Assembly: GCA_016926255.1 (NCBI GenBank)
Contig: JAFGOY010000013.1
Span: forward strand, 96,516 to 160,515
Reading direction: 5' to 3'
Source of the DNA: Anaerolineae bacterium
GTDB taxonomy: Bacteria > Chloroflexota > Anaerolineae > Aggregatilineales > UBA3940
Length of the DNA: 64,000 bases
Under the pieces are notes generated by a model. It did not search any database and was not told where the DNA came from. It saw nothing but the letters and a program-made list of their open reading frames with translations. Numbering within the stretch: the first letter of the stretch is position 1; each line of letters opens with the position of its first letter. The translations under genes and the position numbers were made by a program. Below, in pieces: positions 18,681 through 28,336 of the stretch.

Positions 18681-18854
18681 TCCTCTGTCTCCTGACAACC
18701 AATGAATGGGTTATTCAAATGATATTACGTAGATGGAATAAAAAAGGTTGCAGTCAGCCGACAGCGCCGATATCCCGGTGGGGAGACGTCAGTTTGAGGG
18801 TTGGACAGACTCGAAAGTCGGGCTAAACTCTGGCGCGGAACGGATGGGATAGGG

Positions 18855-19937
18855 ATGAGAATCACAATACTGCAAGCAATCAAAAACACAGCGAGCGCCG
18901 CGCTGATCGCCGGGCTGGTGCTGATCACGCCATACGCGACCGCCAGGGCGAACGAACCGTCCCAATCAGGTGATGCGGCGCTGGTGATCGACCTGATCAA
19001 CCAGCTCCGGGCCGAATACGGGCTGGCCCCCTACACGGTCAATGCCACGCTGATGGCGGTCGCGCAGAGTCACGCCGACTACCAGGCATCGACCGGAACG
19101 CTGACGCACTACGGCGCGAACGGGTCACGCCCGCGTGACCGGGTGATCGCCGCCGGGTACGGCCCGGCGGGAACAACCTTCGTCCACGAGAACATCTACG
19201 GCGGCGGAAACGGAACGCCCTACGACGCCGTCAACTGGTGGCGGAACAGCGCGATCCACCTCCAGGGGATGACTCAGACCGGCATACGCGATATCGGGAC
19301 AGGGGTCAGCCGGTCGGCAGATGGGCGAACCTATTATGTCGCCCTCTTCGCGATGACCTCCGGGAGCGGGCAGGCACAGGCGACAACCAGCGAGCAGCCC
19401 GCAGCGGTGCCCGCATCATCGGCGATTGACCCGGCGGAAGTGGTCAGCGCGGTGATCGTCGCCACACCAGACGCGGACGGTGCGCTGTGGCACACGGTCG
19501 AACAGGGGCAGGCAGTGTGGCATATCGCCGCCGCTTACAATGTCGACGTGTACGATCTGTTAGCCCTGAACGGGCTGACCGAAGACAACCCGCTGATCTT
19601 CCCCGGCGACCGGCTGCTGATCCAGCCGATCCCAACACCGACGCCAACCCGGTCACCGACTATCACCCCGGAAGCATCGGCGACGGCAGCACCGTCCACC
19701 ACCACCCGCACACCTGAGCCATCGAGCGGAGAGGTGATCGAGCAGAAAAACACCCCTGAGCCGCAGAAAGATGACACTGGCGGGCGATTTAGCGAATCGG
19801 CGCTTAAACGCAGCCCCGGCGTGGCCGCCGCCCTCGGAATCATTGGAGGAACCGGTGTAATCCTGATCGCCACCGGCCTCATCGCCCGAAGGAAACCAAT
19901 CCGTAACAAAAATGATAAATCCTCCACCGCGCAATAA
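18855..19937 (+). CDS. CAP/SCP-domain and LysM cell-surface protein
   Basis: The 360-aa product has a signal peptide (about residues 1-32). A CAP domain follows (about 40-175; VIDLINQLRAEYGLAPY, AQSHADYQAS, HENIYGGG). A LysM motif lies at about 212-258 (HTVEQGQAVWHIAAAYNVDV). Next come a Thr/Pro-rich stalk, a C-terminal membrane helix and the basic tail RRKPIRNK. LysM binds N-acetylglucosamine polymers such as peptidoglycan, so the protein probably spans the wall while anchored in the membrane. No LPXTG precedes the tail. The ATG at 18855 opens the signal peptide. Confidence 0.85.
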   Translation: MRITILQAIKNTASAALIAGLVLITPYATARANEPSQSGDAALVIDLINQLRAEYGLAPYTVNATLMAVAQSHADYQASTGTLTHYGANGSRPRDRVIAAGYGPAGTTFVHENIYGGGNGTPYDAVNWWRNSAIHLQGMTQTGIRDIGTGVSRSADGRTYYVALFAMTSGSGQAQATTSEQPAAVPASSAIDPAEVVSAVIVATPDADGALWHTVEQGQAVWHIAAAYNVDVYDLLALNGLTEDNPLIFPGDRLLIQPIPTPTPTRSPTITPEASATAAPSTTTRTPEPSSGEVIEQKNTPEPQKDDTGGRFSESALKRSPGVAAALGIIGGTGVILIATGLIARRKPIRNKNDKSSTAQ

Positions 19938-19990
19938 CGTACAGTGGTGTATAATCAAGTAAGCAGTGCTTGATTTGGGAGACACGAGGA

Positions 19991-22024
19991 ATGGGAAACC
20001 GGATAACGATTTCCTGGAATGACATTCAACTGGATAAACTGGTTGACGCCACCTTCGACGGGACGGAGGTGCTTCAACATACCCTTGCGGCGCGGAATAT
20101 CCGGGCGTCAAGCGCGCGGCAGGCCGGGCTTCGTTTGCTGACCACCATCGACTCACAGCCGGTGATCAGCGCGCTCGGCGCGGAGTTCATGCCCGATCAG
20201 ACCGGCCAACTGCTGATTCTGGTCGTGGTTTCCGCCGATGATATCCCGATCAGGGGTGTATTCAACGGCCTGATCAAGCACCTGGCACAGAGTGTCATTG
20301 ACGGCGCATTGATGACCCCCGAAATCGGTCAACTGGGTTCCGGCGTGCTGATGTTCGACCGGGCGCAGATTCAGCCGGACGAAACACCGCCTGCCCTGAT
20401 GCAGTGGCTGGCGGGGGCGGTGATCAAGCTCCTGGTGGCCGATACCAAGGGGATGACAGACGAAGAACTGGCTGCGCTCCTGCAGGTGGGCGACCAGGTA
20501 AGTATCATTGCATTTGAAGAATCCGAAGAAGAAGCTAAAGAGCCAGAGGAATTTACCCCTGACCATGACCCCCTGATCGATCTCGAACCATACGACGGGC
20601 CGCCGAGCGAGGACGAACCGGCAGAACTCGAACCGGCGGGACTTGATGTGGTCGCACAGAAAGCCGACGACACGATCCAGATTTCGGCCAAGCACATTGT
20701 CCACGAAGGGCTTCGGGCGGCAACACGCGCCAAGCGGCTGGCCGAACTTGAACGGCTGGCCGAACTCGAACAGCTGGCAAAGCTTGAAAAGGCGGCACAG
20801 GCCAAAGACCTCGAAAAACGGATCGGAGACATGCAGGCAGTGGCCCACGAAGCGGCAGAGGCCGATCAACAACCGGCTGATGACGAACCGGGACGGGGTC
20901 ACTACCACATCACTACCGAACAACCCATCGAAACCGAACCGATGGCCGAACGCAACAAACTGATCGAGAGACACGCCGTCGACGCAATGGGCGAGTATGT
21001 CGAACCCGGTGATACACCCAGACACATAGTAGAGCTTGACGCCGGGCAGCCAATAGTTGTCGATGACGAACGCCGACGGAAACTGAAACAACTGGCCGAG
21101 ATGGAACTCCGCGCGCAGGCGGAACGACTGGCCGCCGCCAGCAAAAAACTCGAAGGTGACCCGACCGGCGCCGGGAAAGCGTTCGACCCGGCCCAGATGT
21201 CAGTTCTGGACCGGCAGCTTGAAGCGGAACGGCTGGCCGAACTGGGGAGAGAGGCCGAGGAAGCACGGCGATCCCAGATACAGCAGCTGGCAGCGTTCGA
21301 ACTGGAAGCCAAAAACGAACTCGCAGTCGAAGTGACGACAGAGCAGATGGTCGATACCGGCAGCCAGATGATTGCCTATGAAACACCATTGGGGGCCGAA
21401 CTCGAAGAGGAAATCGGCTCAAGCAGTGATTCGACGCTGATTGTCAGAGATGAAAGTGAACGCCTCGCAAAGGCTATCGTCAAGGTTCAGTTGGAAGCGC
21501 AGCCCCTCTCTGAAAGGGACCTGGAGCAACTCCTCGACGCCCTGGAAACCGATAGAAATGGCCACGGCGAAGCCGCTTCCGACAATTTTGCCATCGCAGA
21601 CAACCTGGAAGACAACCTGAACGATGCGCTGGTACTGGGCAAGAAGACAACCCAGGAACGCAGAGTGACACCTGCGCCATCTCTTGAAGATTTCTTCCCG
21701 GAACAGGATGCCCTCACCTTATCCCCTGACGCAACCGAGGCAGAAATGGTCGAACACCTCGACCGGCTCCAGACGATGCCAGCACTGGATGATGAAGAGG
21801 ACTTCATCGCCGATTTCCCCCGCTACCAATATCCGCCGCCGACTTTTACGCGGACAGCCGAGGGAGAAGAAATCACCCAGGCGATGTGTGCGGCGTGTGG
21901 ACGCTACAGCGCGGTCGAGGTCAGGCCAAATGTATATCGGTGTACGGTCTGCAACGCACTGGTCGAATATGACTCGACCACCATACCAGAATCCTCGCAG
22001 CAGCACGACAAATTCGAACCCTAA
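19991..22024 (+). CDS. large acidic coiled-coil protein with C-terminal zinc ribbon, unknown function
   Basis: The 677-aa product has no signal peptide. An N-terminal alpha/beta domain (about 1-165) is not recognised. A long acidic, Gln/Glu-rich middle holds three Leu-heptad helices near residues 240-290, 360-390 and 405-440 (for example RLAELERLAELEQLAKLEKA). The C-terminus has a zinc-ribbon-like CAACGRYS...CTVC (about 632-657). AGGA stands directly before the ATG. An FHA protein gene follows 55 bp later on the same strand, and a CAP/LysM gene precedes it. A cytoplasmic scaffold that passes a phospho-signal to the FHA protein is conceivable but unsupported beyond proximity. Confidence 0.7.
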   Translation: MGNRITISWNDIQLDKLVDATFDGTEVLQHTLAARNIRASSARQAGLRLLTTIDSQPVISALGAEFMPDQTGQLLILVVVSADDIPIRGVFNGLIKHLAQSVIDGALMTPEIGQLGSGVLMFDRAQIQPDETPPALMQWLAGAVIKLLVADTKGMTDEELAALLQVGDQVSIIAFEESEEEAKEPEEFTPDHDPLIDLEPYDGPPSEDEPAELEPAGLDVVAQKADDTIQISAKHIVHEGLRAATRAKRLAELERLAELEQLAKLEKAAQAKDLEKRIGDMQAVAHEAAEADQQPADDEPGRGHYHITTEQPIETEPMAERNKLIERHAVDAMGEYVEPGDTPRHIVELDAGQPIVVDDERRRKLKQLAEMELRAQAERLAAASKKLEGDPTGAGKAFDPAQMSVLDRQLEAERLAELGREAEEARRSQIQQLAAFELEAKNELAVEVTTEQMVDTGSQMIAYETPLGAELEEEIGSSSDSTLIVRDESERLAKAIVKVQLEAQPLSERDLEQLLDALETDRNGHGEAASDNFAIADNLEDNLNDALVLGKKTTQERRVTPAPSLEDFFPEQDALTLSPDATEAEMVEHLDRLQTMPALDDEEDFIADFPRYQYPPPTFTRTAEGEEITQAMCAACGRYSAVEVRPNVYRCTVCNALVEYDSTTIPESSQQHDKFEP

Positions 22025-22079
22025 CCCGATCAGGGACAAGACTCCTAACCGGTTTTGCGATATCTTATCGAGGTAAACC

Positions 22080-22652
22080 ATGGACGACGACAACATCCAG
22101 ACAGGCGACGAAACATATATCATTTCGTCGGAAAACGCTGCCGACATTATGGGCACGATCTTCAGCCGCTTTATCACCGATTACAAACCGTTCGGGTTTG
22201 AGAGGGCCGGAACGGAACTGACTTATCACCCACTGCCGTATCTGCCCGGCCCGGAAGACGAATACCTGTTGAAAACCCCCTGGCGAATTGAACTTGAACT
22301 ACAAACCGACCAGGAAAAGACGATGGTCGTCGGGCTGGACCTGTACGGCGATATCATCCTCGGGCGGGGAGAAAGCCAGGAAGGGCGCATCATCCTTGAC
22401 CTTGAACCCTACGGTGCAAAAGAACTGGGGATTTCACGCGAGCATCTGATGCTGCGGCCCTCTGAGCAGCGCCTTTTTGCCATCGAGCAGGGCAGCACTA
22501 ACGGCACCACGATCAACGGCGTATCCGCCGGGAGGGGGATCGTGATCGAGCTTCACAACGACGACCTGCTGGCCCTGGGAAACATGATTCTGATTCTGCG
22601 GATCATCAAAATGCCCGACACCGATCCTGATCAGAGAAGCGTAATCTTCTAA
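22080..22652 (+). CDS. FHA-domain protein
   Basis: The 190-aa protein carries an FHA domain in its C-terminal half: ILGRGESQEG, GISREHLML, QGSTNGTTINGVSAGRG and LHNDDLLALGN give the conserved Gly-Arg, Ser-Arg-x-His and Thr-Asn-Gly residues that read phosphothreonine. The N-terminal 80 residues (including FERAGTELTYHPLPYLPGPEDEYLL) are unassigned. It lies 55 bp behind the coiled-coil/zinc-ribbon gene. No Ser/Thr kinase or phosphatase is encoded in the window. Confidence 0.85.
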   Translation: MDDDNIQTGDETYIISSENAADIMGTIFSRFITDYKPFGFERAGTELTYHPLPYLPGPEDEYLLKTPWRIELELQTDQEKTMVVGLDLYGDIILGRGESQEGRIILDLEPYGAKELGISREHLMLRPSEQRLFAIEQGSTNGTTINGVSAGRGIVIELHNDDLLALGNMILILRIIKMPDTDPDQRSVIF

Positions 22653-22653
22653 C

Positions 22654-22683
22654 AAAAGGGGGAGCATCGGCTCCCCTCTTTTG
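22654..22683. terminator. bidirectional terminator
   Basis: AAAAGGGGGAGC, loop ATCG, GCTCCCCTCTTTT. A-run and T-run flank the stem on opposite sides, and the genes on either side converge, so it can serve both. Confidence 0.9.
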
Positions 22684-22713
22684 ACTCATCCAATCACGTG
22701 AATATAACCTATC

Positions 22714-23655
22714 TTATTGTTTCTCTTCGGTGTCTGCTTTCGCCTTGATCCTGGCGACTGTCTCTTTGTCTGATGGGAAAGAACCAGCCTCGACCAGCCG
22801 GTCGATCAGGTCAAGCCAGAACGGTTCGACCTTGAAGACCTCTTCAAAGACGGTGAGCGCCTCGTCAAGATGACCATGCTTGGCGAGAGTAGTCGCATAC
22901 CAGAACTGGGGTTCACGCGTCCCGACGGCCAGGCCGCGCAGATTCGAATAACATTTCTTTGCCTCGTCAAGATTGCCGACTTCGACGGCATAGGTCGCCT
23001 GAGCGTGTAACTCATAGCCGCGCTGAACGGTCAGCAAGCGGCGGAGATCGATCAACGGGTGTTTGCTGTCGTCGACTCGCAGATCAGTGATCATCCTGCG
23101 GTCTATCGGATCATCGGAGCCGGGAACGACGAGCAGGGCCGCCGACTGCTTGCCACGCACATCACCACCGGCATCCTCACCTGCCTCCAGCACGCGGAGC
23201 AGCCGCTCGCTAAAATCGCCGATGTCATCCGCGACCGCCCTCTTGTACGCGTCGACCATCGCCTCCAGGACTTCTTCGCCCCCTAGTAGATTCCCCTGGA
23301 CGCTGAACTGGTCGCCAGTGATATGCCCCGCATAAGCCACACATTTTTCGCCGGTGTGGGCGACCACCTGCCCCCGTTTGTCGATCATCGCCACCTGACG
23401 TTCGGCGCTGCGCGGATCGGCGGCCACCATCGCCGCGACGGTCTGTTCGGCAGTTTTGCCCGCCCGCATCATATCCAGCCCCAGGCTACCATAGATCGCA
23501 TCGACCTGGGCCTGGATGACGACCGCCCCAATTCCTCGTTCGATCCAGGGGGTGAGCGAGCCAACGGCGAACCAGTGGCTCTGAACAGCTATTCCAAATT
23601 GACCAGTTTTTTTATGCCTGGCTACGATACTGTAGGTATTGACCATCGCAGTCAT
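22714..23655 (-). CDS. DUF1028 (Ntn-hydrolase-like) protein with C-terminal repeat region
   Basis: The 313-aa protein opens with the DUF1028 signature (NTYSIVARHKKTGQFGIAVQSHWFAVGS, then GAVVIQAQVD and GNLLGGEEVLEAMVDAYK) over about 210 residues. The C-terminal 100 residues begin with DLRVDDSKHPLIDLRRLL, as in the putative peptidoglycan-binding segment attached to this family, and run on as TPR-like helices. The catalytic role of DUF1028 is not established. ATG 23655 follows a GGGGGGAAG Shine-Dalgarno. Confidence 0.8.
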   Translation of the reverse strand: MTAMVNTYSIVARHKKTGQFGIAVQSHWFAVGSLTPWIERGIGAVVIQAQVDAIYGSLGLDMMRAGKTAEQTVAAMVAADPRSAERQVAMIDKRGQVVAHTGEKCVAYAGHITGDQFSVQGNLLGGEEVLEAMVDAYKRAVADDIGDFSERLLRVLEAGEDAGGDVRGKQSAALLVVPGSDDPIDRRMITDLRVDDSKHPLIDLRRLLTVQRGYELHAQATYAVEVGNLDEAKKCYSNLRGLAVGTREPQFWYATTLAKHGHLDEALTVFEEVFKVEPFWLDLIDRLVEAGSFPSDKETVARIKAKADTEEKQ

Positions 23656-23753
23656 CAATACTTCCCCCCCTGTATTTTTGAGAGCAAAAAGGTTCCCAAT
23701 CCCGATGCATATCGTCTCATGACTTGGCTATTCGCGCAAGTGTCCCATCCGAT

Positions 23754-24503
23754 CTACAAAGGCGGATCAAAGACACCCGACCACTGCGCTTCGGCGATGA
23801 TATGGCCCTGCATGGCGTCGAGAATCTCGCCCGGCGTGGCATCGGGCGGCACGTCGAGAACGATATCGAGGGCATAGACAGCGATCACATAACGATGCTG
23901 TTCGGGCGGGCAGGGGCCATCATAGCCGATCAACCTGACCGGCGAACCGCCGGGGAACACTGCCCCAGGGCCCTCATACCGGGCGAAATCGTTGCTCCCC
24001 TGCATCGCCCCACCCTCCAGGGCAACTCCGGCGGGAACGCCTTCGCCAAAGCCAGTGGTGTCGGGCGGGATATTGTAGACGATCCAATGAACAAACCCGG
24101 CGCTCACCGATGCCCCCATCGCCATATCAGCGTCGGGATCGACCATAAACAGGAGCAGGCTGGCCGCATCCGGCGGCACATTCGACCAGCTAACAGCCGG
24201 TGACACGTTATCGCCAAAACACGAGTGGCGATCAGGGATCGCGGCACCGTTTCCAAACGAGGGCGAGGAAACGGCAAACAAGCCGCTTGGTTCTCCGGTC
24301 GATTCGGGTTCGGCTGCCGGGTCTTCGGGCTGAGTGATGGCTTCTTCAGCCGGAGATTCTGTCGACGGTAAGGCCGGTTCTTCTACCGGTTCAACAACGG
24401 CGCCCGGCGGTGGCTCATCAACTGCGGGTGCGGCTGATCCACACCCGGTTACCAGCACGGCGGCAAATATTACTATCGCCAACAGCATCAATGAACGTTT
24501 CAT
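23754..24503 (-). CDS. PEBP (YbhB/YbcL)-family lipoprotein
   Basis: The 249-aa product has a lipoprotein signal with the lipobox VTGC about 20 residues in, then a Pro/Glu-rich spacer (about 25-75). A phosphatidylethanolamine-binding-like domain follows (SPAVSWSNVPPDAASLLLFMVDPDAD, FVHWIVYNIPP, GYDGPCPPEQHRYVIAVYALD). Bacterial YbhB/YbcL proteins are usually soluble or periplasmic without the lipid anchor. The ligand is unknown. An in-frame ATG at 24539 would put charged residues before the signal, so 24503 is preferred. Confidence 0.85.
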   Translation of the reverse strand: MKRSLMLLAIVIFAAVLVTGCGSAAPAVDEPPPGAVVEPVEEPALPSTESPAEEAITQPEDPAAEPESTGEPSGLFAVSSPSFGNGAAIPDRHSCFGDNVSPAVSWSNVPPDAASLLLFMVDPDADMAMGASVSAGFVHWIVYNIPPDTTGFGEGVPAGVALEGGAMQGSNDFARYEGPGAVFPGGSPVRLIGYDGPCPPEQHRYVIAVYALDIVLDVPPDATPGEILDAMQGHIIAEAQWSGVFDPPL

Positions 24504-24545
24504 TCTTTCCACTTTCTTATCTATCACTACTGCGGGCAATTTATC

Positions 24546-24569
24546 CCCGGCGCTGAAGCACCGGGCTAA
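24546..24569. repeat. 24-bp palindromic repeat, family B, copy 2
   Basis: CCCGG - CGCTGAAGCA - CCGGG - CTAA, matching 10367-10390 except for one base in the loop. Confidence 0.75.
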
Positions 24570-24678
24570 ATAACGGTATCGAACCCCGGTAGAGAGACGA
24601 TTTCCAGTCGTAGGGCCGCCCCCACGAGACGGGATCGGGATTTGTAATACATCTGAAAGATCGGATTAGCAGGACACG

Positions 24679-25740
24679 CTAGGCCGCACGACCGGATTCG
24701 ATGGCATCGAGCCAGGCGTAGAGATCGGTTGAGCGGAGCTGATTCAGCCAGCGGCGGGCTTCTTCACAGGCGGCATACCACTCCGACGGGCGAGACTGCA
24801 TCCCCAGCGAACGATACGCCTCCAGACGGCGCAGCGCAATCTCGGCCTCGGTACGCCGCCAGCCCAGCCCGGCAAGCTGACCCAGTGCCCGGTCGTAGTA
24901 ACCGACGGCCCCGACTGCATCGTTTTGCCCCAGGCAGGATTCGGCCAGAAGCCGGTAGGATTCGGCGAGATGGGCCACATTGATCGACGGTTCGACCAGC
25001 GGCAAAGTCTCCTCGACCAGCGCGGCGGCATCCCGGTACCGGGTCCGGGCGAGCATCATATCAGCCGCTGCAAGGAGCGCCGCATTTCGATCAAGGAACA
25101 TCGCCTCCCGGTCAAAACCTTCTGCCGCCGAGCGATACAATCTCTGCGAATCCTCCCAGCGCCCGACCCAGGCCAGCGCCGCCGCTTGCAGCATTTCACG
25201 ATGGGGCCAGGGCCAATCGAAACGGGGCAGCGCCTCAAGTGCCAGCGACCGCGCCTTTTCGCCGTTACCGAGCGCGGCCAGCGCATACGCTTCGACGAGT
25301 TTGAACCGCGCCGGGAGATCGCCGGGCAGCGCGACTTCTTTCATCTCGCCAACGACATCGCCCACAGCCTGGGAATAGCCAACCCGGTCGGTTTCGAGCC
25401 AGGCGTAGAGCATCAGTTCACGGGCATATAAGCCGGGGATATTCAAGCGCCCGCGAGAGGACTCGATCACGGCCTGAGTGGTCAGGTCAAGGGCAGTGGA
25501 GAGATACCCCAACCAGTGCAAATTGGCAGAAGCAGCATAATAGCCAATGACCACCCGCCACAGGCGTTCGTCCAACGCATCGATAAGTTCGGCCAGGATG
25601 GGGAGGGAATCGAGGGCGAGGGTATAGTCCGAGCGGAAATAAGCCTCGTTGAAGGTCACGAAGCAGGAGACGAGCGCCGATTTTCCCTCGGATTCGAGAC
25701 GGGGATATTCACCGTCAAGCCATTGTCTCAAGGCAGGCAC
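24679..25740 (-). CDS. alpha-helical (TPR-like) repeat protein
   Basis: The 353-aa all-helical protein looks like the TPR solenoid found at the C-terminus of MalT/LuxR- and SARP-type regulators, but without an attached DNA-binding or ATPase part. Helix pairs such as ALDLTTQAVIESSRGRLNIPGLYARE and WEDSQRLYRSAAEGFDREA repeat along it. The GTG at 25740 has GGAGG 7 bp upstream; a TTG at 25764 is an alternative. It starts 27 bp after the methyltransferase stop, so the two form an operon. No function can be assigned. Confidence 0.65.
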   Translation of the reverse strand: MPALRQWLDGEYPRLESEGKSALVSCFVTFNEAYFRSDYTLALDSLPILAELIDALDERLWRVVIGYYAASANLHWLGYLSTALDLTTQAVIESSRGRLNIPGLYARELMLYAWLETDRVGYSQAVGDVVGEMKEVALPGDLPARFKLVEAYALAALGNGEKARSLALEALPRFDWPWPHREMLQAAALAWVGRWEDSQRLYRSAAEGFDREAMFLDRNAALLAAADMMLARTRYRDAAALVEETLPLVEPSINVAHLAESYRLLAESCLGQNDAVGAVGYYDRALGQLAGLGWRRTEAEIALRRLEAYRSLGMQSRPSEWYAACEEARRWLNQLRSTDLYAWLDAIESGRAA

Positions 25741-25767
25741 CGAACGACCTCCAAAAACCAACAACCA

Positions 25768-26538
25768 TCAGGGCGAGGTGCAGACTATCGCAAAAAGGCG
25801 GTGCGGGATAGAGAGCGGATCGGCGGGGAACCGGTCGGCGAGCATGGCCGCGTGTTCGGAGTCGAATTGTTCAATCCGTTCGGGGGATAACATCACACCG
25901 ATCCCGGCACTGGCCCTGACCCGGCCTCGCCAGGCTTCATGAGAATACTCGACCGGCACATCACATGAAAAGGTTTCGATATCGACGAAACCAGCCATCT
26001 GGATATCGGGCAGGGCGTGGGCGTGAATGCCATGGCCGTTCGATCCACCCCAGGCCGGACTGACCTCCAGGACCATCTGCTCGGATGCCTCGACGACATT
26101 CCCGGGCAGCGGCAGCCAGTCGAAATGGGCGATGACCAATCGCCCACCCGGTACCAGCAGATGCCGGCACGATCTGGCAACCACCGGGCCATCGAACCAG
26201 TGCCAGCACTGCCCGGCGATCACACAATCAAAGGAGGCCGTTTTGTATGGGAACTGCTCGGCTTTACCGGTGACATACTGCGCCGGTTGACCGGCATCCT
26301 GACCCAGATGATGGGCAGCCCGGAGCATCGGGAAGGAATGATCGAAGCCGACGACAGAGCAGCCGCGCCGGGCCAATGCATTGGCAATCGTCCCGGTGCC
26401 GGTGCCCAGATCGAGAATGGCCTGATCGGGCTGGCCGATGCCATAAGGAGCCAGTCGATCATAGAGTTGATCGGGGAAACCGGCGCGGTAGGTAACATAA
26501 TCGTTGACCGTTGGGCCAAAATCGGCGGCCTTCATCAT
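25768..26538 (-). CDS. class I SAM-dependent methyltransferase
   Basis: The 256-aa protein has the Rossmann methyltransferase motif I ILDLGTGTGTIANALA, motif II region VVGFDHSFPML, and CVIAGQCWHWFD, a form common in UbiE/COQ5-like and related small-molecule methyltransferases. The ATG at 26538 (MMKAADFGP) has GAGAGG 8 bp upstream and AGGAGG further out; a longer in-frame reading from 26595 is less likely. The substrate is not predictable. The helical-repeat gene follows in the same operon. Confidence 0.85.
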   Translation of the reverse strand: MMKAADFGPTVNDYVTYRAGFPDQLYDRLAPYGIGQPDQAILDLGTGTGTIANALARRGCSVVGFDHSFPMLRAAHHLGQDAGQPAQYVTGKAEQFPYKTASFDCVIAGQCWHWFDGPVVARSCRHLLVPGGRLVIAHFDWLPLPGNVVEASEQMVLEVSPAWGGSNGHGIHAHALPDIQMAGFVDIETFSCDVPVEYSHEAWRGRVRASAGIGVMLSPERIEQFDSEHAAMLADRFPADPLSIPHRLFAIVCTSP

Positions 26539-26633
26539 CTCTGCAGCCTCTCCTCCTGATACAATCAACCGGGGTGAGCCATACTCCTGCCCCACCCCAG
26601 CCTTGTTCCTTTCAAGTAAGATGATACGTCAAA

Positions 26634-28175
26634 TCAGTAGGCCCTTGAGAAATACGCCTGGCCGAAGGCCGGTTCTCCGCAGACCGTACACTTTTGGCCT
26701 TTGGGATTCCACTCCTCGTTTTTGTCGAGCGGGAAGCAGCGTGAGGTCGCTTTGGTTTCCTCTTTGATTCTATCCTCACATTCCGGTTTGCCGCAGTGCC
26801 AGATCAATGCCCAGCCGTCCTCGACGATCTTCTTCATCTCGTCGTAGGATTTGGCCTCATGGAGATTCTCGTCTCTAAAGGCGGTGGCCTGCATCAGCAT
26901 ATTGCGCTGGATCAGGTTCAGGCGGCGGGTGATCTTGGGGATCAGGTTATCACGCGAGACGGCCTGTTTGCCCTCTTTGCCAGGCACATCACGCCGGGCG
27001 AGCATCACCGAGTTCTTCTCCAGGTCGCGCGGGCCGATCTCCATGCGGAGCGGCACACCGCGCATCTCCCAGTCATTCATCTTGAAGCCGGGGGTCAGCC
27101 CTTCACGCTCGTCGATCTTGACGCGGATGCCAACACTGATCAGCGGCTCGCAGATGTCGAGCACCGCTTCCATGACGTTCTTTTTCTCCTCGTCGCTGCG
27201 GTAGATCGGGATGACGACAAGCTGGATCGGGGCCAGGCGCGGCGGCAGCCGGAGGCCCTGATCGTCGCCATGCGCCATGATAATCGCGCCGACCATGCGG
27301 GTGCTCATCCCCCAGGAGGTCGTCCAGCAGAACTGCTGCTCATTCTTTTCGTCGGTGTACTTAATATCGAAGGTCCTGGCGAAATTCTGGCCGAGATCGT
27401 GCGAGGTGCCCGCCTGGAGCGCCCACTTGTTACCCATCATCGCCTCGATGGTATAAGACGCCACTGCCCCGGCGAAACGCTCCTGGTCGCTCTTACGGCC
27501 TTTGATCACCGGGATCGCGGCCTCGTTGATCGCGAAGTCGGCATACACGTCGAGCATGCGCAGGGTTTCCTGGACGGCTTCCTCCTGTGTGGCGTGGGCG
27601 GTGTGCCCCTCCTGCCAGAGAAATTCAGAGGTTCGCAGGAACAGGCGGGTGCGCATCTCCCAGCGAACGACGTTGGCCCACTGGTTGATCAGCAGCGGCA
27701 GGTCGCGGTGTGACTGAATCCACTGCGAAAACATGTGGCCGATGACCGTCTCGGAGGTTGGGCGCACGACCAGCGGCTCTTCAAGCTCCTTACCACCGCC
27801 ATGCGTGACGACGGCGAGTTCGGGAGCAAACCCTTCGACGTGCTCCGCCTCTTTCTCGATGAAGCTCATCGGAATGAAGAGCGGGAAATAGGCATTCTGA
27901 TGGCCGGTTGCTTTGAAACGCTTGTCAAGCTCGCCCTGAATGTTCTCCCAGAGCGCATAACCGTAGGGCTTGATCACCATGCAGCCGCGCACCGGACCGT
28001 AATCGGCGAGATCGGCCTTCTGGACGACATCGGTATACCAACGGGAATAGTCTTCCTGGCGCGGGGTTACACCGACACTGCCCTTAGTCGACTTTTCCAC
28101 CTGATTCTCAGTATTCTTCTCTTCTTCCTTTTTGGGCTTTTCCTGTGGTTTCGCCTTTTTGTCTTGCGATGCCAT
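26634..28175 (-). CDS. proS: prolyl-tRNA synthetase, archaeal/eukaryal type
   Basis: The 513-aa class II synthetase contains the proline-enzyme motifs RPTSETVIGHMFSQWI, VVRWEMRTRLFLRTSEFLWQEGHTAHAT and the C-terminal zinc-binding region (CGKPECEDRI ... CTVCGEPA) ending in the family-typical YFSRAY. It lacks the bacterial-type editing insertion, so it is the shorter ProRS form. The N-terminal 35 residues are Lys/Glu-rich and probably disordered. It charges tRNA-Pro. GAGGA precedes the ATG. Confidence 0.97.
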   Translation of the reverse strand: MASQDKKAKPQEKPKKEEEKNTENQVEKSTKGSVGVTPRQEDYSRWYTDVVQKADLADYGPVRGCMVIKPYGYALWENIQGELDKRFKATGHQNAYFPLFIPMSFIEKEAEHVEGFAPELAVVTHGGGKELEEPLVVRPTSETVIGHMFSQWIQSHRDLPLLINQWANVVRWEMRTRLFLRTSEFLWQEGHTAHATQEEAVQETLRMLDVYADFAINEAAIPVIKGRKSDQERFAGAVASYTIEAMMGNKWALQAGTSHDLGQNFARTFDIKYTDEKNEQQFCWTTSWGMSTRMVGAIIMAHGDDQGLRLPPRLAPIQLVVIPIYRSDEEKKNVMEAVLDICEPLISVGIRVKIDEREGLTPGFKMNDWEMRGVPLRMEIGPRDLEKNSVMLARRDVPGKEGKQAVSRDNLIPKITRRLNLIQRNMLMQATAFRDENLHEAKSYDEMKKIVEDGWALIWHCGKPECEDRIKEETKATSRCFPLDKNEEWNPKGQKCTVCGEPAFGQAYFSRAY

Positions 28176-28336
28176 GCCGGCTTCCTCTCTTAGAAACTGG
28201 TTTCCTGCTTCCAGCTAGAAGCGTCATCCTCTTATTGGTATTGCATGACCCTAGTTTAGCGTGAACTCCGTTTACGAGAAAGTGCTATTAACAGGCAACT
28301 CACCAGGAGACTACATACCCAGGTTCAAAACCTGCC

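Noticed and set aside
18801..18854. N-terminal extension of the CAP/LysM protein from an ATG at 18801
   Set aside because: It would place charged residues before a clean signal peptide that starts at the ATG at 18855.
19700..19937. LPXTG-type sorting signal at the end of the CAP/LysM protein
   Set aside because: Stalk, helix and basic tail are present, but no LPXTG or close variant precedes the helix.
20153..21091. 312-codon open frame on the minus strand
   Set aside because: It is antisense to the coiled-coil/zinc-ribbon gene; its Phe/Cys/Leu-rich periodic sequence mirrors the Glu/Lys/Ala repeats of the true product.
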